From Clostridiaceae bacterium (GTDB taxonomy: Bacteria > Bacillota > Clostridia > Oscillospirales > Acutalibacteraceae), in NCBI GenBank assembly GCA_016288315.1, contig JAEEYU010000057.1:1-47204 (forward strand): DNA of 47,204 bases. Direction: 5' to 3'. Each line of letters opens with the position of its first letter. The first letter of the stretch is position 1. This document shows, one piece after another, positions 15,681 through 23,375 of the stretch. Below the pieces are notes generated by a model. It had not been told where the DNA came from and did no database searches. It saw only the letters and a list, made by a program, of their open reading frames with translations. Made by a program: the position numbers and the translations under genes.

Positions 15681-17000
15681 ATGAATTCATATATCCACTC
15701 CGTTTCACTTGACAGTGAAAAATGCAAGGGGTGCACAACCTGTATGAAGCATTGCCCCACAGAGGCAATAAGAGTTTTTCATCAGGTGGCGCACATAAAC
15801 CCCGACAGGTGCATTGACTGCGGCGAATGTATCAGAGTCTGCCCGCACAACGCAAAAAAGGCAAACTACAACAACCTGGAGCAGATAAAGCAGTTCAGAT
15901 TTAAAATTGCTCTCCCGGCTCCCGCTCTGTTTGCCCAGTTTGACGGGCTTGACGATATCGATTACGTTCTGCAGGGGCTCATTGACCTGGGCTTTGACGA
16001 TGTGTTCGAGGTCTCACAGGCGGCTGAATTTGTAACGTCCTATTCCCGTCAGTATCTTAAAACACCCGGCGTATGCAAGCCCGTAATCAGCTCGGCGTGC
16101 CCCGCTGTGGTTCGTCTCATCTGCCTGAGGTTCCCTTATCTTAAAGACAATATTATGCCTCTGCTCCCTCCCGTTGAGGTTGCGGCGGCAATGGCAAAAG
16201 AAAAGGCGGCAAAAGAACACCCCGAATTAAAAGCGGAAGAAATCGGAGTATGTTTTATTACTCCGTGCCCCGCAAAGGTCAGCTATGTTGAAAACGGATT
16301 CGGCGATTACAAGAGCAGAATCGATCTTGTAGTTCCCATAAGCGAGGTCTATTTTAAACTGATTAACGTTATGAACCGCGATGTCAAGCCGGAGATTACA
16401 AGCAAAACCGGTGTCATCGGCATCAGCTGGGCGTCAAGCGGCGGCGAAGCGTCGGGGCTTCTTACCGACAGAATCCTTGCCGCAGACGGCATCAACAATG
16501 TTATTCAGGTTCTCGAAAAGGTGGAGAACGGCAACATCCCGAGCGTTGATTTCATCGAGCTCAACGCCTGCACAGGCGGCTGCGTTGGCGGTGTTCTTAC
16601 AATAGAAAATCCGTTCATAGCCCGCAACCGTCTCCAGACTCTGCGCCGCTACCTTCCCGTTTCGAGAAACTCCCATCAGGGCGATTACATTCCCGAAGAA
16701 AGGTTTTTCAACGAGATGCCCACCTACAAACCCCTGAGCCGTCTGAGCGACAATATAGGCGAATCAATGCGCCTGCTCGCAAAAATCCAGGCAGTGCGCG
16801 AGGACTTACCCGGCATAGACTGCGGTGCCTGCGGTTCGCCGAATTGCAGAGCGTTTGCCGAAGACCTTGTTCTGGGCAAGGCGGATTTAAACGACTGCAT
16901 CATAGGTTACAAAAAACTAATCAAACAATATATTAATTCCAAAGGCAGAGAGGACGACTCCGATGACAGTGAATTCTTTAGCCGAAAAACTGAAACTTGA
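15681..17000 (+). CDS. hydS: Putative sensory [FeFe]-hydrogenase (HydS-like, group C)
   Basis: This 439-residue protein has an N-terminal 2x[4Fe-4S] ferredoxin domain (C15, C18, C21, C25 and C44, C47, C50, C54) and then an H-cluster domain. Motif L1 is SSACPAV (Cys140), L2 is TPCPAK (Cys196) and L3 is NACTGGCVGG (Cys297, Cys301), so all four H-cluster cysteine ligands remain. The proton-transfer cysteine that precedes the L1 ligand in catalytic enzymes is Ala139, the change reported for HydS-type sensory hydrogenases. The C-terminus has a further [4Fe-4S] motif, IDCGACGSPNC (from C381), like PF04060. There is no PAS domain. It is probably a slow enzyme acting as H2 or redox sensor. Its end overlaps the next gene by 38 bases. 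Confidence 0.88.
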   Translation: MNSYIHSVSLDSEKCKGCTTCMKHCPTEAIRVFHQVAHINPDRCIDCGECIRVCPHNAKKANYNNLEQIKQFRFKIALPAPALFAQFDGLDDIDYVLQGLIDLGFDDVFEVSQAAEFVTSYSRQYLKTPGVCKPVISSACPAVVRLICLRFPYLKDNIMPLLPPVEVAAAMAKEKAAKEHPELKAEEIGVCFITPCPAKVSYVENGFGDYKSRIDLVVPISEVYFKLINVMNRDVKPEITSKTGVIGISWASSGGEASGLLTDRILAADGINNVIQVLEKVENGNIPSVDFIELNACTGGCVGGVLTIENPFIARNRLQTLRRYLPVSRNSHQGDYIPEERFFNEMPTYKPLSRLSDNIGESMRLLAKIQAVREDLPGIDCGACGSPNCRAFAEDLVLGKADLNDCIIGYKKLIKQYINSKGREDDSDDSEFFSRKTET

Positions 17001-17289
17001 GCCGGTCTGCTGTCCCGACCCCGAAAAAGAAGTCTGCGGCGTTTATATAGGCGACCTGCTCAGCTGGGTTATGGGCAGGGCAAAGGCAGGCGACGCCTGG
17101 CTGACGATTATGTCAAACGTCAACATAGTCGCCGTGGCAGCCCTCGCCGAAACAGCCCTGATAATTCTCGCCGAAGGCGTAACGGTGGATGAAAAGATTA
17201 CCGAAACCGCACAAGCAAAAGGCGTGAATATATTCACATCCCAAAAACCCGCTTACGAAACGGCGGTTGAGATTTCAAAGCTCATTTGA
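16963..17289 (+). CDS. DRTGG-domain protein 2
   Basis: This 108-residue protein is a clearer DRTGG-family member than the first copy: VCGVYIGDLLSWVMGRAKAG is the well-known block of hydrogenase-linked family members, followed by DAWLTIMSNVNIVAVAALAE and GVNIFTSQKPAYETA. The role is unknown; a ligand- or partner-binding function is inferred. It starts inside the 3' end of the sensory hydrogenase gene in another frame, which indicates tight translational coupling, and the PHP gene starts one base after its stop. Two divergent DRTGG copies in one operon could form a heterodimer. Confidence 0.85.
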   Translation: MTVNSLAEKLKLEPVCCPDPEKEVCGVYIGDLLSWVMGRAKAGDAWLTIMSNVNIVAVAALAETALIILAEGVTVDEKITETAQAKGVNIFTSQKPAYETAVEISKLI

Positions 17290-17290
17290 G

Positions 17291-18028
17291 ATGAGAAAGT
17301 TCTATTACGATTTTCACCTTCACTCCTGCCTGTCGCCCTGCGGCGACAACGATATGACTCCCAACAACATCGCGGGCATGGCAAAACTCAACGGGCTCAA
17401 TATTGTCGCGCTGACCGACCACAACTCTGTGCTCAACACGCCGGCGTTTTTCGAGGCGGCAAAGCGTTATTCGATTGTTCCCGTTGCAGGTATGGAGCTT
17501 ACCACGGCAGAGGATATTCATGTAGTCTGCCTGTTTGAAACTCTCGGGCAGGCGCTCAGCTTCGGCGAAGCGGTAAACAAAAGGCGCACCCTTATAAAAA
17601 ACCGCGTCGAAATATTCGGCGAACAGCTTATTCTCGACGGCGACGATGAAATAAAGGGCAGCGAGCAGTTTCTTCTCTCCAACGCAACTTCAATAACGGT
17701 TGACGAATCCCTCGCCTTTGTTGAAAGCTACGGCGGAATCTGCTACCCCGCGCACGTTGACCGCGAGTCAAACGGCATAATCGCAACTCTCGGCACCTTT
17801 CCCGAAGAACCGCCTTTCCGGTTTGCCGAGTTCAACGATGCCGCCAATATTGAAAAATACCGTGAGAAATATCCCGTTCTCGCAGACAAGCCCGTTCTCG
17901 TCTCCTCCGACGCTCACTACCTCGAAAATATGAGAGAGGCGCAGCACTTCTTCGAACTCGAAGGCGAAAGCGAGCAGGAAATCCGCGCAGACCTATTCAG
18001 AAAACTCAGGAACGGTATAAACAGATGA
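17291..18028 (+). CDS. PHP-domain metal-dependent phosphoesterase
   Basis: This 245-residue protein carries the PHP metal-site motifs in order: DFHLHSCLSPCGD at residues 7-19, ALTDHN, GMELTT, HVVCLFE, YPAHVDR and SSDAHYL. PHP proteins hydrolyse phosphoesters such as histidinol phosphate, nucleotides or DNA ends, using two or three metal ions. In this operon it may act on a nucleotide signal or a phosphorylated partner, but that is inference. I use ATG 17291, since the frame's earlier TTG lies inside the preceding gene and homology starts at MRKFYYDFHLHS. It overlaps the next gene by four bases (ATGA). Confidence 0.87.
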   Translation: MRKFYYDFHLHSCLSPCGDNDMTPNNIAGMAKLNGLNIVALTDHNSVLNTPAFFEAAKRYSIVPVAGMELTTAEDIHVVCLFETLGQALSFGEAVNKRRTLIKNRVEIFGEQLILDGDDEIKGSEQFLLSNATSITVDESLAFVESYGGICYPAHVDRESNGIIATLGTFPEEPPFRFAEFNDAANIEKYREKYPVLADKPVLVSSDAHYLENMREAQHFFELEGESEQEIRADLFRKLRNGINR

Positions 18029-18582
18029 AAGAATTATCCCTGAATATTCTCGATATAGCAGGCAATTCCGTAAAAGCAGGGGCAACCAGGGCAGAGGTTC
18101 TGATAGTCGAAACCGACGACACGCTCTCGCTCATCTTCAAAGACAACGGCTGCGGAATGACGAAGCAGCAGGTCGAAAACGTTACGGACCCTTTCTTTAC
18201 AACCCGCACCACCCGCAATGTCGGGCTCGGAATTCCGTTTCTTAAACTTGCCGCAGAACAGACGGGCGGCAGCTTTTCAATAGAATCGGCAACAAAAGAA
18301 GAAAGCCCCGAAAACCACGGCACGACAACAACGGCAGTGTTCTTTAAAAACAGTATAGATTTCACGCCGCTCGGCGATGTAATCTCAACCGTAACAACCC
18401 TCATCCAGGGCTCGCCGCATATTGACTGGCGTTTCAGCCATACATACGGCGAAAAAGAAGTCTGCATAGACACAGCGGAAATACGTTCGGTTCTGGGCGA
18501 TGACGTTCCGCTCGACAGTTACGAGGTAATTGAATGGATCAAATCTTCTCTTGAAGAAGAATATGATTCATTTTACAAATAA
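18025..18582 (+). CDS. Histidine-kinase-type ATPase domain protein without phospho-acceptor domain
   Basis: This 185-residue GHKL ATPase has an N-box LNILDIAGNSVKAG, G1 box FKDNGCGM, F-box DPFFTTRT, G2 box NVGLGIPFLK and a final GTTTTAVFF. It lacks a DHp domain with a phospho-acceptor His and any sensor region, so it is not a complete two-component kinase. The last 60 residues (GDVISTVTTLIQGSP, SYEVIEWIKSSLEEEY) are a family-specific extension. It is the second ATP-binding regulator in this operon, beside the RsbW-like one. It could signal by protein contact or phosphorylate an unknown partner. Confidence 0.85.
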   Translation: MKELSLNILDIAGNSVKAGATRAEVLIVETDDTLSLIFKDNGCGMTKQQVENVTDPFFTTRTTRNVGLGIPFLKLAAEQTGGSFSIESATKEESPENHGTTTTAVFFKNSIDFTPLGDVISTVTTLIQGSPHIDWRFSHTYGEKEVCIDTAEIRSVLGDDVPLDSYEVIEWIKSSLEEEYDSFYK

Positions 18583-18615
18583 GTTTATAAAATTTCACAG
18601 AAGGGAAAAAGAAAT

Positions 18616-18984
18616 ATGAAGTCATTGGCTGAACTCCAGGCAATCAAAGACAAAATGAAGGACAAAGTCGTCCTTCGCGAAGGCACGGGCGAAATCCGTG
18701 TTGTTGTAGGTATGGCAACCTGCGGTATCGCTGCAGGCGCACGCCCCGTTCTCAACGCATTTGTTGAAGGCGTCAACAAAGAAAACCTCTCCGACAAGGT
18801 TACGGTTTCACAGACCGGCTGCATCGGCATCTGCCAGTATGAGCCCGTGGTTGAGATTTTTGAGGCAGGCAAAGAAAAGGTCACCTACGTCAAAATGAAC
18901 GCCGAGAAGGCGGCACAGGTAATCGAAAGCCATCTCAAAAACGGCAAGGTTATTGAGAAATATACCATAGGCGCAAACAGCTAA
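18616..18984 (+). CDS. Small thioredoxin-like [2Fe-2S] protein of the hydrogenase operon
   Basis: This 122-residue protein is a thioredoxin-like ferredoxin related to the N-terminus of HydB and the C-terminal half of NuoE. Cysteine sites are MATCGIAAGARPV and TGCIGICQYEPV (C-x3-C). Only one Cys is visible in the first motif, as in other members with TCGIAAGA, so cluster ligation may use three or four Cys from elsewhere. It is expected to carry electrons for the hydrogenase complex. It follows the ATPase gene by 33 bases, with GAAGGGAAAAAG as ribosome binding site, and precedes hydB by 26 bases. Confidence 0.85.
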   Translation: MKSLAELQAIKDKMKDKVVLREGTGEIRVVVGMATCGIAAGARPVLNAFVEGVNKENLSDKVTVSQTGCIGICQYEPVVEIFEAGKEKVTYVKMNAEKAAQVIESHLKNGKVIEKYTIGANS

Positions 18985-19010
18985 GTTAATTTTACAGGGA
19001 GGAAAATATT

Positions 19011-20819
19011 ATGATTCGTTCGCAGGTTCTTATCTGCGGTGGCACGGGATGCACTTCATCAGGCAGCAAAGTGCTTATGTCCGCGTTCGCAGATGAAATC
19101 GAAAAACAGGGACTCTCCGATGAAATCAAAATCGTCCAGACCGGTTGTTTCGGTCTGTGCGCACTGGGCCCCGTAGTTATCGTTTACCCCGACGGCACAT
19201 TCTACAGCCGTGTTGAAGAAAAGGATGTTGCCGAAATCGTTGAGGAGCACCTTCTCAAAGGCAGAGTTGTCGAAAGACTCGTTTATAACGATGTTGACGA
19301 TGCCAAAAAAGAAGAGATTGCCGGCTCCGTCAATGTTTCGCTCAACGACACAAAGTTTTATAAGGCACAGCAGAGAGTTGCTCTTCGCAACTGCGGTGTT
19401 ATCGACCCCGAAAATATTGACGAATACATTGCCATGGACGGCTATGCCGCATTAGGCAAGGTTCTTACCGAAATGACTCCCGAAGACGTCATCAAGTGCG
19501 TTCTTGACTCAGGTCTTCGCGGCAGAGGCGGCGGCGGATTCCCCACCGGCAGAAAGTGGAGCTTCACTGCAGCTCAGCCCAAGGGTCAGAAATATGTTGT
19601 CTGCAACGCCGACGAAGGCGACCCCGGCGCTTTTATGGACAGATCCGTTCTCGAAGGCGACCCCCATTGCGTAGTTGAGGCAATGACAATCTGCGGTTAC
19701 GCAACGGGCGCTTCAGAAGGTTACATCTATGTTCGCGCTGAGTATCCCATCGCCGTCAAGAGGTTAAAAATAGCCATCGATCAGGCAAAGGAATACGGTC
19801 TTTTAGGCAAAAATATATTTGATTCGGGCTTTGATTTCGACCTTCACATACGTCTTGGCGCAGGCGCATTCGTCTGCGGTGAAGAAACCGCACTTATGAC
19901 TTCAATCGAAGGCAACCGCGGCGAGCCCCGTCCCCGTCCTCCCTATCCCGCAATAAAAGGCCTTTTCGGCAAACCCACAACAGAGAACAACGTTGAAACA
20001 TTCGCAAACATCCCCCAGATTATTCTCAAGGGCGCAGAATGGTTCGCTTCAATGGGCACCGAAAAATCAAAGGGCACAAAAGTATTTGCGCTCGGCGGCA
20101 AAATTAACAACACAGGTCTTGTCGAAATCCCGATGGGCACAACCCTTCGCGAGATTATATATGACATCGGCGGCGGCATCCCCAACGGCAAAAAGTTCAA
20201 GGCCGCACAGACCGGCGGTCCCTCCGGCGGATGCATCCCCGCAAGTCTTATTGACACCGAAATCGACTATGACAACCTCACCAGCATTGGCTGTATGATG
20301 GGCTCGGGCGGTCTTATCGTTATGGATGAAGACACCTGTATGGTCGATATTGCAAAATTCTTCCTCAACTTCACCGTTGATGAATCCTGCGGTAAGTGCT
20401 CACCCTGCCGTATCGGCACCATGAGAATGAAAGAGATTCTCGAAAAGATTACCTCCGGTCAAGGCACGCTTGAAGATATCGACAAGCTCGAAGAACTCGC
20501 CGCCTACATCAAGGCAAATTCACTCTGCGGTCTCGGTCAGACAGCTCCCAACCCGGTTCTTGCAACTCTTCGCTTCTTCCGCGACGAATATATCGCCCAC
20601 GTTGTTGACAAGAAATGCCCCGCAGGTGTCTGCAAGGCGCTTCTCACCTACAAGATTGACCCCGACAAGTGCAAGGGCTGCACGCTTTGCGCACGCAACT
20701 GCCCGGTCGGCGCAATCTCAGGCAAGGTCAAAGAAGCACACACAATCGACACAACCAAGTGCATCAAGTGCGGCGTTTGTATGGATAACTGCAAGTTCGA
20801 CGCAATCAGCAGATCATAA
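19011..20819 (+). CDS. hydB: Hydrogenase subunit HydB / NuoF-like NADH-FMN protein
   Basis: This 602-residue flavoprotein has four parts. Residues 1-110 form a [2Fe-2S] thioredoxin-like domain (CGGTGCTSSGS, TGCFGLC). The NuoF core follows, with the NADH/FMN loop GLRGRGGGGFPTGRKW at about 168-183, NADEGDPGAFMDR and CGEETALMTSIEGNRG. Then comes the NuoF [4Fe-4S] site ESCGKCSPCRIGT near 459-471. The last part is a 2x[4Fe-4S] ferredoxin (CKGCTLCARNCPVGAI, CIKCGVCMDNCKFDAI). It oxidises or reduces NAD(H) in the cytoplasm and, with HydA and HydC, forms an NADH- and ferredoxin-linked hydrogenase that is usually electron-bifurcating. Bifurcation is inferred from family architecture. The start follows GGGAGGAAAAT. 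Confidence 0.95.
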   Translation: MIRSQVLICGGTGCTSSGSKVLMSAFADEIEKQGLSDEIKIVQTGCFGLCALGPVVIVYPDGTFYSRVEEKDVAEIVEEHLLKGRVVERLVYNDVDDAKKEEIAGSVNVSLNDTKFYKAQQRVALRNCGVIDPENIDEYIAMDGYAALGKVLTEMTPEDVIKCVLDSGLRGRGGGGFPTGRKWSFTAAQPKGQKYVVCNADEGDPGAFMDRSVLEGDPHCVVEAMTICGYATGASEGYIYVRAEYPIAVKRLKIAIDQAKEYGLLGKNIFDSGFDFDLHIRLGAGAFVCGEETALMTSIEGNRGEPRPRPPYPAIKGLFGKPTTENNVETFANIPQIILKGAEWFASMGTEKSKGTKVFALGGKINNTGLVEIPMGTTLREIIYDIGGGIPNGKKFKAAQTGGPSGGCIPASLIDTEIDYDNLTSIGCMMGSGGLIVMDEDTCMVDIAKFFLNFTVDESCGKCSPCRIGTMRMKEILEKITSGQGTLEDIDKLEELAAYIKANSLCGLGQTAPNPVLATLRFFRDEYIAHVVDKKCPAGVCKALLTYKIDPDKCKGCTLCARNCPVGAISGKVKEAHTIDTTKCIKCGVCMDNCKFDAISRS

Positions 20820-20837
20820 GGAAGGAGGAAGACTGAA

Positions 20838-22583
20838 ATGGATAATATGATTAACATTAAAATCAACAACACTCCGTTGAGCGTTCCCGACGGAATATCA
20901 ATTCTCGAGGCGGCAAGATATGCAGGCATCGAAATCCCCACTCTCTGCTTCCTCAAAGAAATCAACGAAATCGGCGCATGCCGTCTTTGCATGGTAGAAG
21001 TCAAAGGCGCACGTTCGCTCGTCACCGCCTGCGTTTACCCCGTAAGCGAAGGTATGGAGATTTTCACAAACACCGAAAAGGTCAGAACAAGCCGTAAGCA
21101 TACGCTTGAGCTTATTCTTTCCACCCATAACAAGTCCTGTCTCACCTGCCTTCGCAGCGGCAACTGTGAACTCCAGAAGCTCTGCAAAGAGTTCGGTGTT
21201 AAGGATGCCGATTATTTCGCAGGCAAAATGCCGGAGTTTGAGTTCGACGATTCCGCCGCTCATATGATAAGAGACAACTCAAAGTGCATTCTCTGCCGCC
21301 GCTGCGTAGCCGCCTGCCAGATGCAGGATGTCTCCGTCATCGGCGCAAACGCCAGGGGATTTGACACTCACATCAGCTCCGCATTTGACAAGGACCTTGC
21401 AAATGTTTCGTGCATCTCCTGCGGTCAGTGCATTGTCAACTGCCCGACAGGCGCCATAGTTGAAAAGGATGACAGCGAAAAGGTTTTCGCCGCCATCAAC
21501 GACCCCGAAAAATACGTTATCGCCCAGACCGCTCCTTCAATCCGTGTTACTCTCGGTGAAGCGTTCGGTATGCATATCGGCACAAACGTTCAGGGCAAAA
21601 TGGTTGCCGCTCTCAGAAGACTCGGCTTTGACAAGGTGTTCGACACCGACTTCGCAGCCGACCTTACAATAGTTGAAGAGGCAACGGAACTCCTTGAAAG
21701 AGTTAAAAACGGCGGCGTTCTGCCTATGATTACATCCTGCTCGCCCGGTTGGATAAAATACTGCGAGCACTATTATCCCGAGCAGATTCCGCACCTCTCA
21801 ACCTGCAAATCTCCTCAGCAGATGTTCGGCGCAACTCTCAAAACCTGGTATGCCCAGAAGATGAACATCGACCCCAAAAACATCTTCGTAGTAGGTATTA
21901 TGCCCTGCACAGCCAAGAAGTTTGAAACTCAGCGTGCAGACCAGGCAGCTTCGGGCTACCCCGATGTTGACGTTGCCCTTACAACAAGAGAGCTTGCAAG
22001 AATGATTGAGTCCGCAGGTCTCTACTTCCCCAAACTTCCCGATGAAGAGTTTGACAGCCCCCTCGGCGAGAGCACTGGCGCAGCCGTCATCTTCGGCGCA
22101 ACAGGCGGCGTTATGGAAGCGGCACTTCGCACGGCGGTTGAAACACTCACCGGCGAAGAACTCAAAGAGCTTGACTTTGTTGATGTCCGCGGCACCAAGG
22201 GCATCAAAGAGGCATCCTATACAGTCAACGGTATGGAAATCAAAGTCTGCGCAGCAAGCGGCACCGCAAACGCAAAGAAAGTTATGGAAGATGTCAAAAA
22301 CGGCACCTCTCCTTACACCTTCATTGAGATTATGGGTTGCCCCGGCGGCTGCGTAAACGGCGGCGGTCAGCCCGTTCAGCCCGCAGTTGTCCGCAACTTT
22401 GTTGACCTCAAAGGTCAGCGTGCGGCAGCTCTTTACGAGGCAGACAGAAACATGCCCATCAGAAAGTCACATGAGAATCCCGCCATCAAGAGAGTATATG
22501 ACGAATACTTCGTTTCCTACGGCAGCCACATTGCCCACGAGGTTCTTCATACCTCTTATGAGCCCAAACCCAAGTATAAGTAA
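20838..22583 (+). CDS. hydA: [FeFe]-hydrogenase catalytic subunit HydA (trimeric type)
   Basis: This 581-residue catalytic subunit begins with a NuoG-like [2Fe-2S] domain (CRLCMVEVKGA). The His-Cys [4Fe-4S] site (HNKSCLTCLRSGNC) and a 2x[4Fe-4S] ferredoxin (CILCRRCVAAC, CISCGQCIVNCPTGAI) follow. The H-cluster domain has L1 ITSCSPGW at 298-305, L2 MPCTAKKFE from 355 and L3 EIMGCPGGCVNGGGQP from 497. The C-terminal small-subunit region contains NMPIRKSHENPAIKRVYDEYF-like sequence. It reduces protons with electrons from NADH and ferredoxin via HydBC. L1 reads TSCSPGW instead of TSCCPGW, a variant I recall in other trimeric clostridial enzymes. Maturases HydEFG are not in the window. A terminator follows. 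Confidence 0.96.
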   Translation: MDNMINIKINNTPLSVPDGISILEAARYAGIEIPTLCFLKEINEIGACRLCMVEVKGARSLVTACVYPVSEGMEIFTNTEKVRTSRKHTLELILSTHNKSCLTCLRSGNCELQKLCKEFGVKDADYFAGKMPEFEFDDSAAHMIRDNSKCILCRRCVAACQMQDVSVIGANARGFDTHISSAFDKDLANVSCISCGQCIVNCPTGAIVEKDDSEKVFAAINDPEKYVIAQTAPSIRVTLGEAFGMHIGTNVQGKMVAALRRLGFDKVFDTDFAADLTIVEEATELLERVKNGGVLPMITSCSPGWIKYCEHYYPEQIPHLSTCKSPQQMFGATLKTWYAQKMNIDPKNIFVVGIMPCTAKKFETQRADQAASGYPDVDVALTTRELARMIESAGLYFPKLPDEEFDSPLGESTGAAVIFGATGGVMEAALRTAVETLTGEELKELDFVDVRGTKGIKEASYTVNGMEIKVCAASGTANAKKVMEDVKNGTSPYTFIEIMGCPGGCVNGGGQPVQPAVVRNFVDLKGQRAAALYEADRNMPIRKSHENPAIKRVYDEYFVSYGSHIAHEVLHTSYEPKPKYK

Positions 22584-22594
22584 TCAACAAAAAG

Positions 22595-22621
22595 TCCGGG
22601 AGTCCAGCACTCCCGGATTTT
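22595..22621 (+). terminator. Terminator of the hydrogenase operon
   Basis: The 9-bp stem TCCGGGAGT/ACTCCCGGA (22595-22603, 22609-22617) is followed by TTTTG. The aquaporin gene starts only 32 bases later without a visible promoter, so it may receive read-through. Confidence 0.85.
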
Positions 22622-22652
22622 GCACAGTATTAAATATTGTAAGGAGGATATT

Positions 22653-23321
22653 ATGAATCTCGTTAAAAAATGCCTTGCAGAATTTATCGGCACATTCACC
22701 CTTGTGTTTGTCGCCTGCGGCGTAGCCGCAAAGGTCGGCTGTGACTCTGCAAACGGAGCCGGTTACCTTATCACCGCGCTCGCATTCGGCCTTGTAATTG
22801 TTGCAATGGCTTACTCAATCGGCAACGTTTCGGGCTGCCACATAAACCCCGCCGTTTCAATAGCAATGCTTGTCAGCGGCAAAATGAAATTTGTCGATTT
22901 CATTGCTTATGTTGTCTCCCAGTTCGCAGGTGCCATTGCAGGCGCAGCTCTGCTTATCCCCTTTGTAGGCAAAGAGAGCGGCCTCGGCACAAACGCTCTG
23001 TTTGACGGCAGCATCGGTCTTTCAATAGTTATTGAGATTGTTCTCACATTCATCTTCGTCATCGCAATTCTCGGCGTTACCTCAAAGGTTGAAAACGGTG
23101 CGGTAGCAGGTCTTGTAATCGGGCTTTCATTAACCCTTGTTCACCTTCTCGGAATCGCCTTCACAGGCACATCCGTAAACCCTGCAAGAAGCTTCGGCCC
23201 CGCACTTTTCGTCGGCGGAGATGCTCTTGCAAATGTATGGGTATTCATCGTTGCTCCCCTCATCGGCGGAGTTCTTGCCGCTGTTTGCTATAAAATCCTC
23301 GACGGCAAAAAAGCGGAATAA
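22653..23321 (+). CDS. Aquaporin Z-like water channel (MIP family)
   Basis: This 222-residue protein has six hydrophobic segments and both half-helix NPA motifs, GCHINPAVS and SVNPARSFGP. The helix-5 His (LTLVHLLGIAFTGTS) and the Arg after the second NPA match the narrow aromatic/Arg filter of water-selective AqpZ rather than a glycerol facilitator. The ATG at 22653 has AAGGAGG at the correct distance; the frame opens 11 codons earlier with no support. It sits just behind the hydrogenase operon, perhaps by chance. A very strong bidirectional terminator separates it from the glycogen operon transcribed toward it. Confidence 0.92.
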   Translation: MNLVKKCLAEFIGTFTLVFVACGVAAKVGCDSANGAGYLITALAFGLVIVAMAYSIGNVSGCHINPAVSIAMLVSGKMKFVDFIAYVVSQFAGAIAGAALLIPFVGKESGLGTNALFDGSIGLSIVIEIVLTFIFVIAILGVTSKVENGAVAGLVIGLSLTLVHLLGIAFTGTSVNPARSFGPALFVGGDALANVWVFIVAPLIGGVLAAVCYKILDGKKAE

Positions 23322-23335
23322 AATAACACAAAAAA

Positions 23336-23375
23336 CAAAAACAGGCGCTTTGCATTTGCAAAGCGCCTGTTTTTA
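23336..23375. terminator. Bidirectional terminator between aquaporin and glycogen operon
   Basis: The perfect 13-bp stem ACAGGCGCTTTGC/GCAAAGCGCCTGT (23341-23353, 23358-23370) has a 4-base loop and is flanked by five A and five T residues. It serves both converging transcripts and overlaps the last codons of the GH13 gene on the minus strand. Confidence 0.95.
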
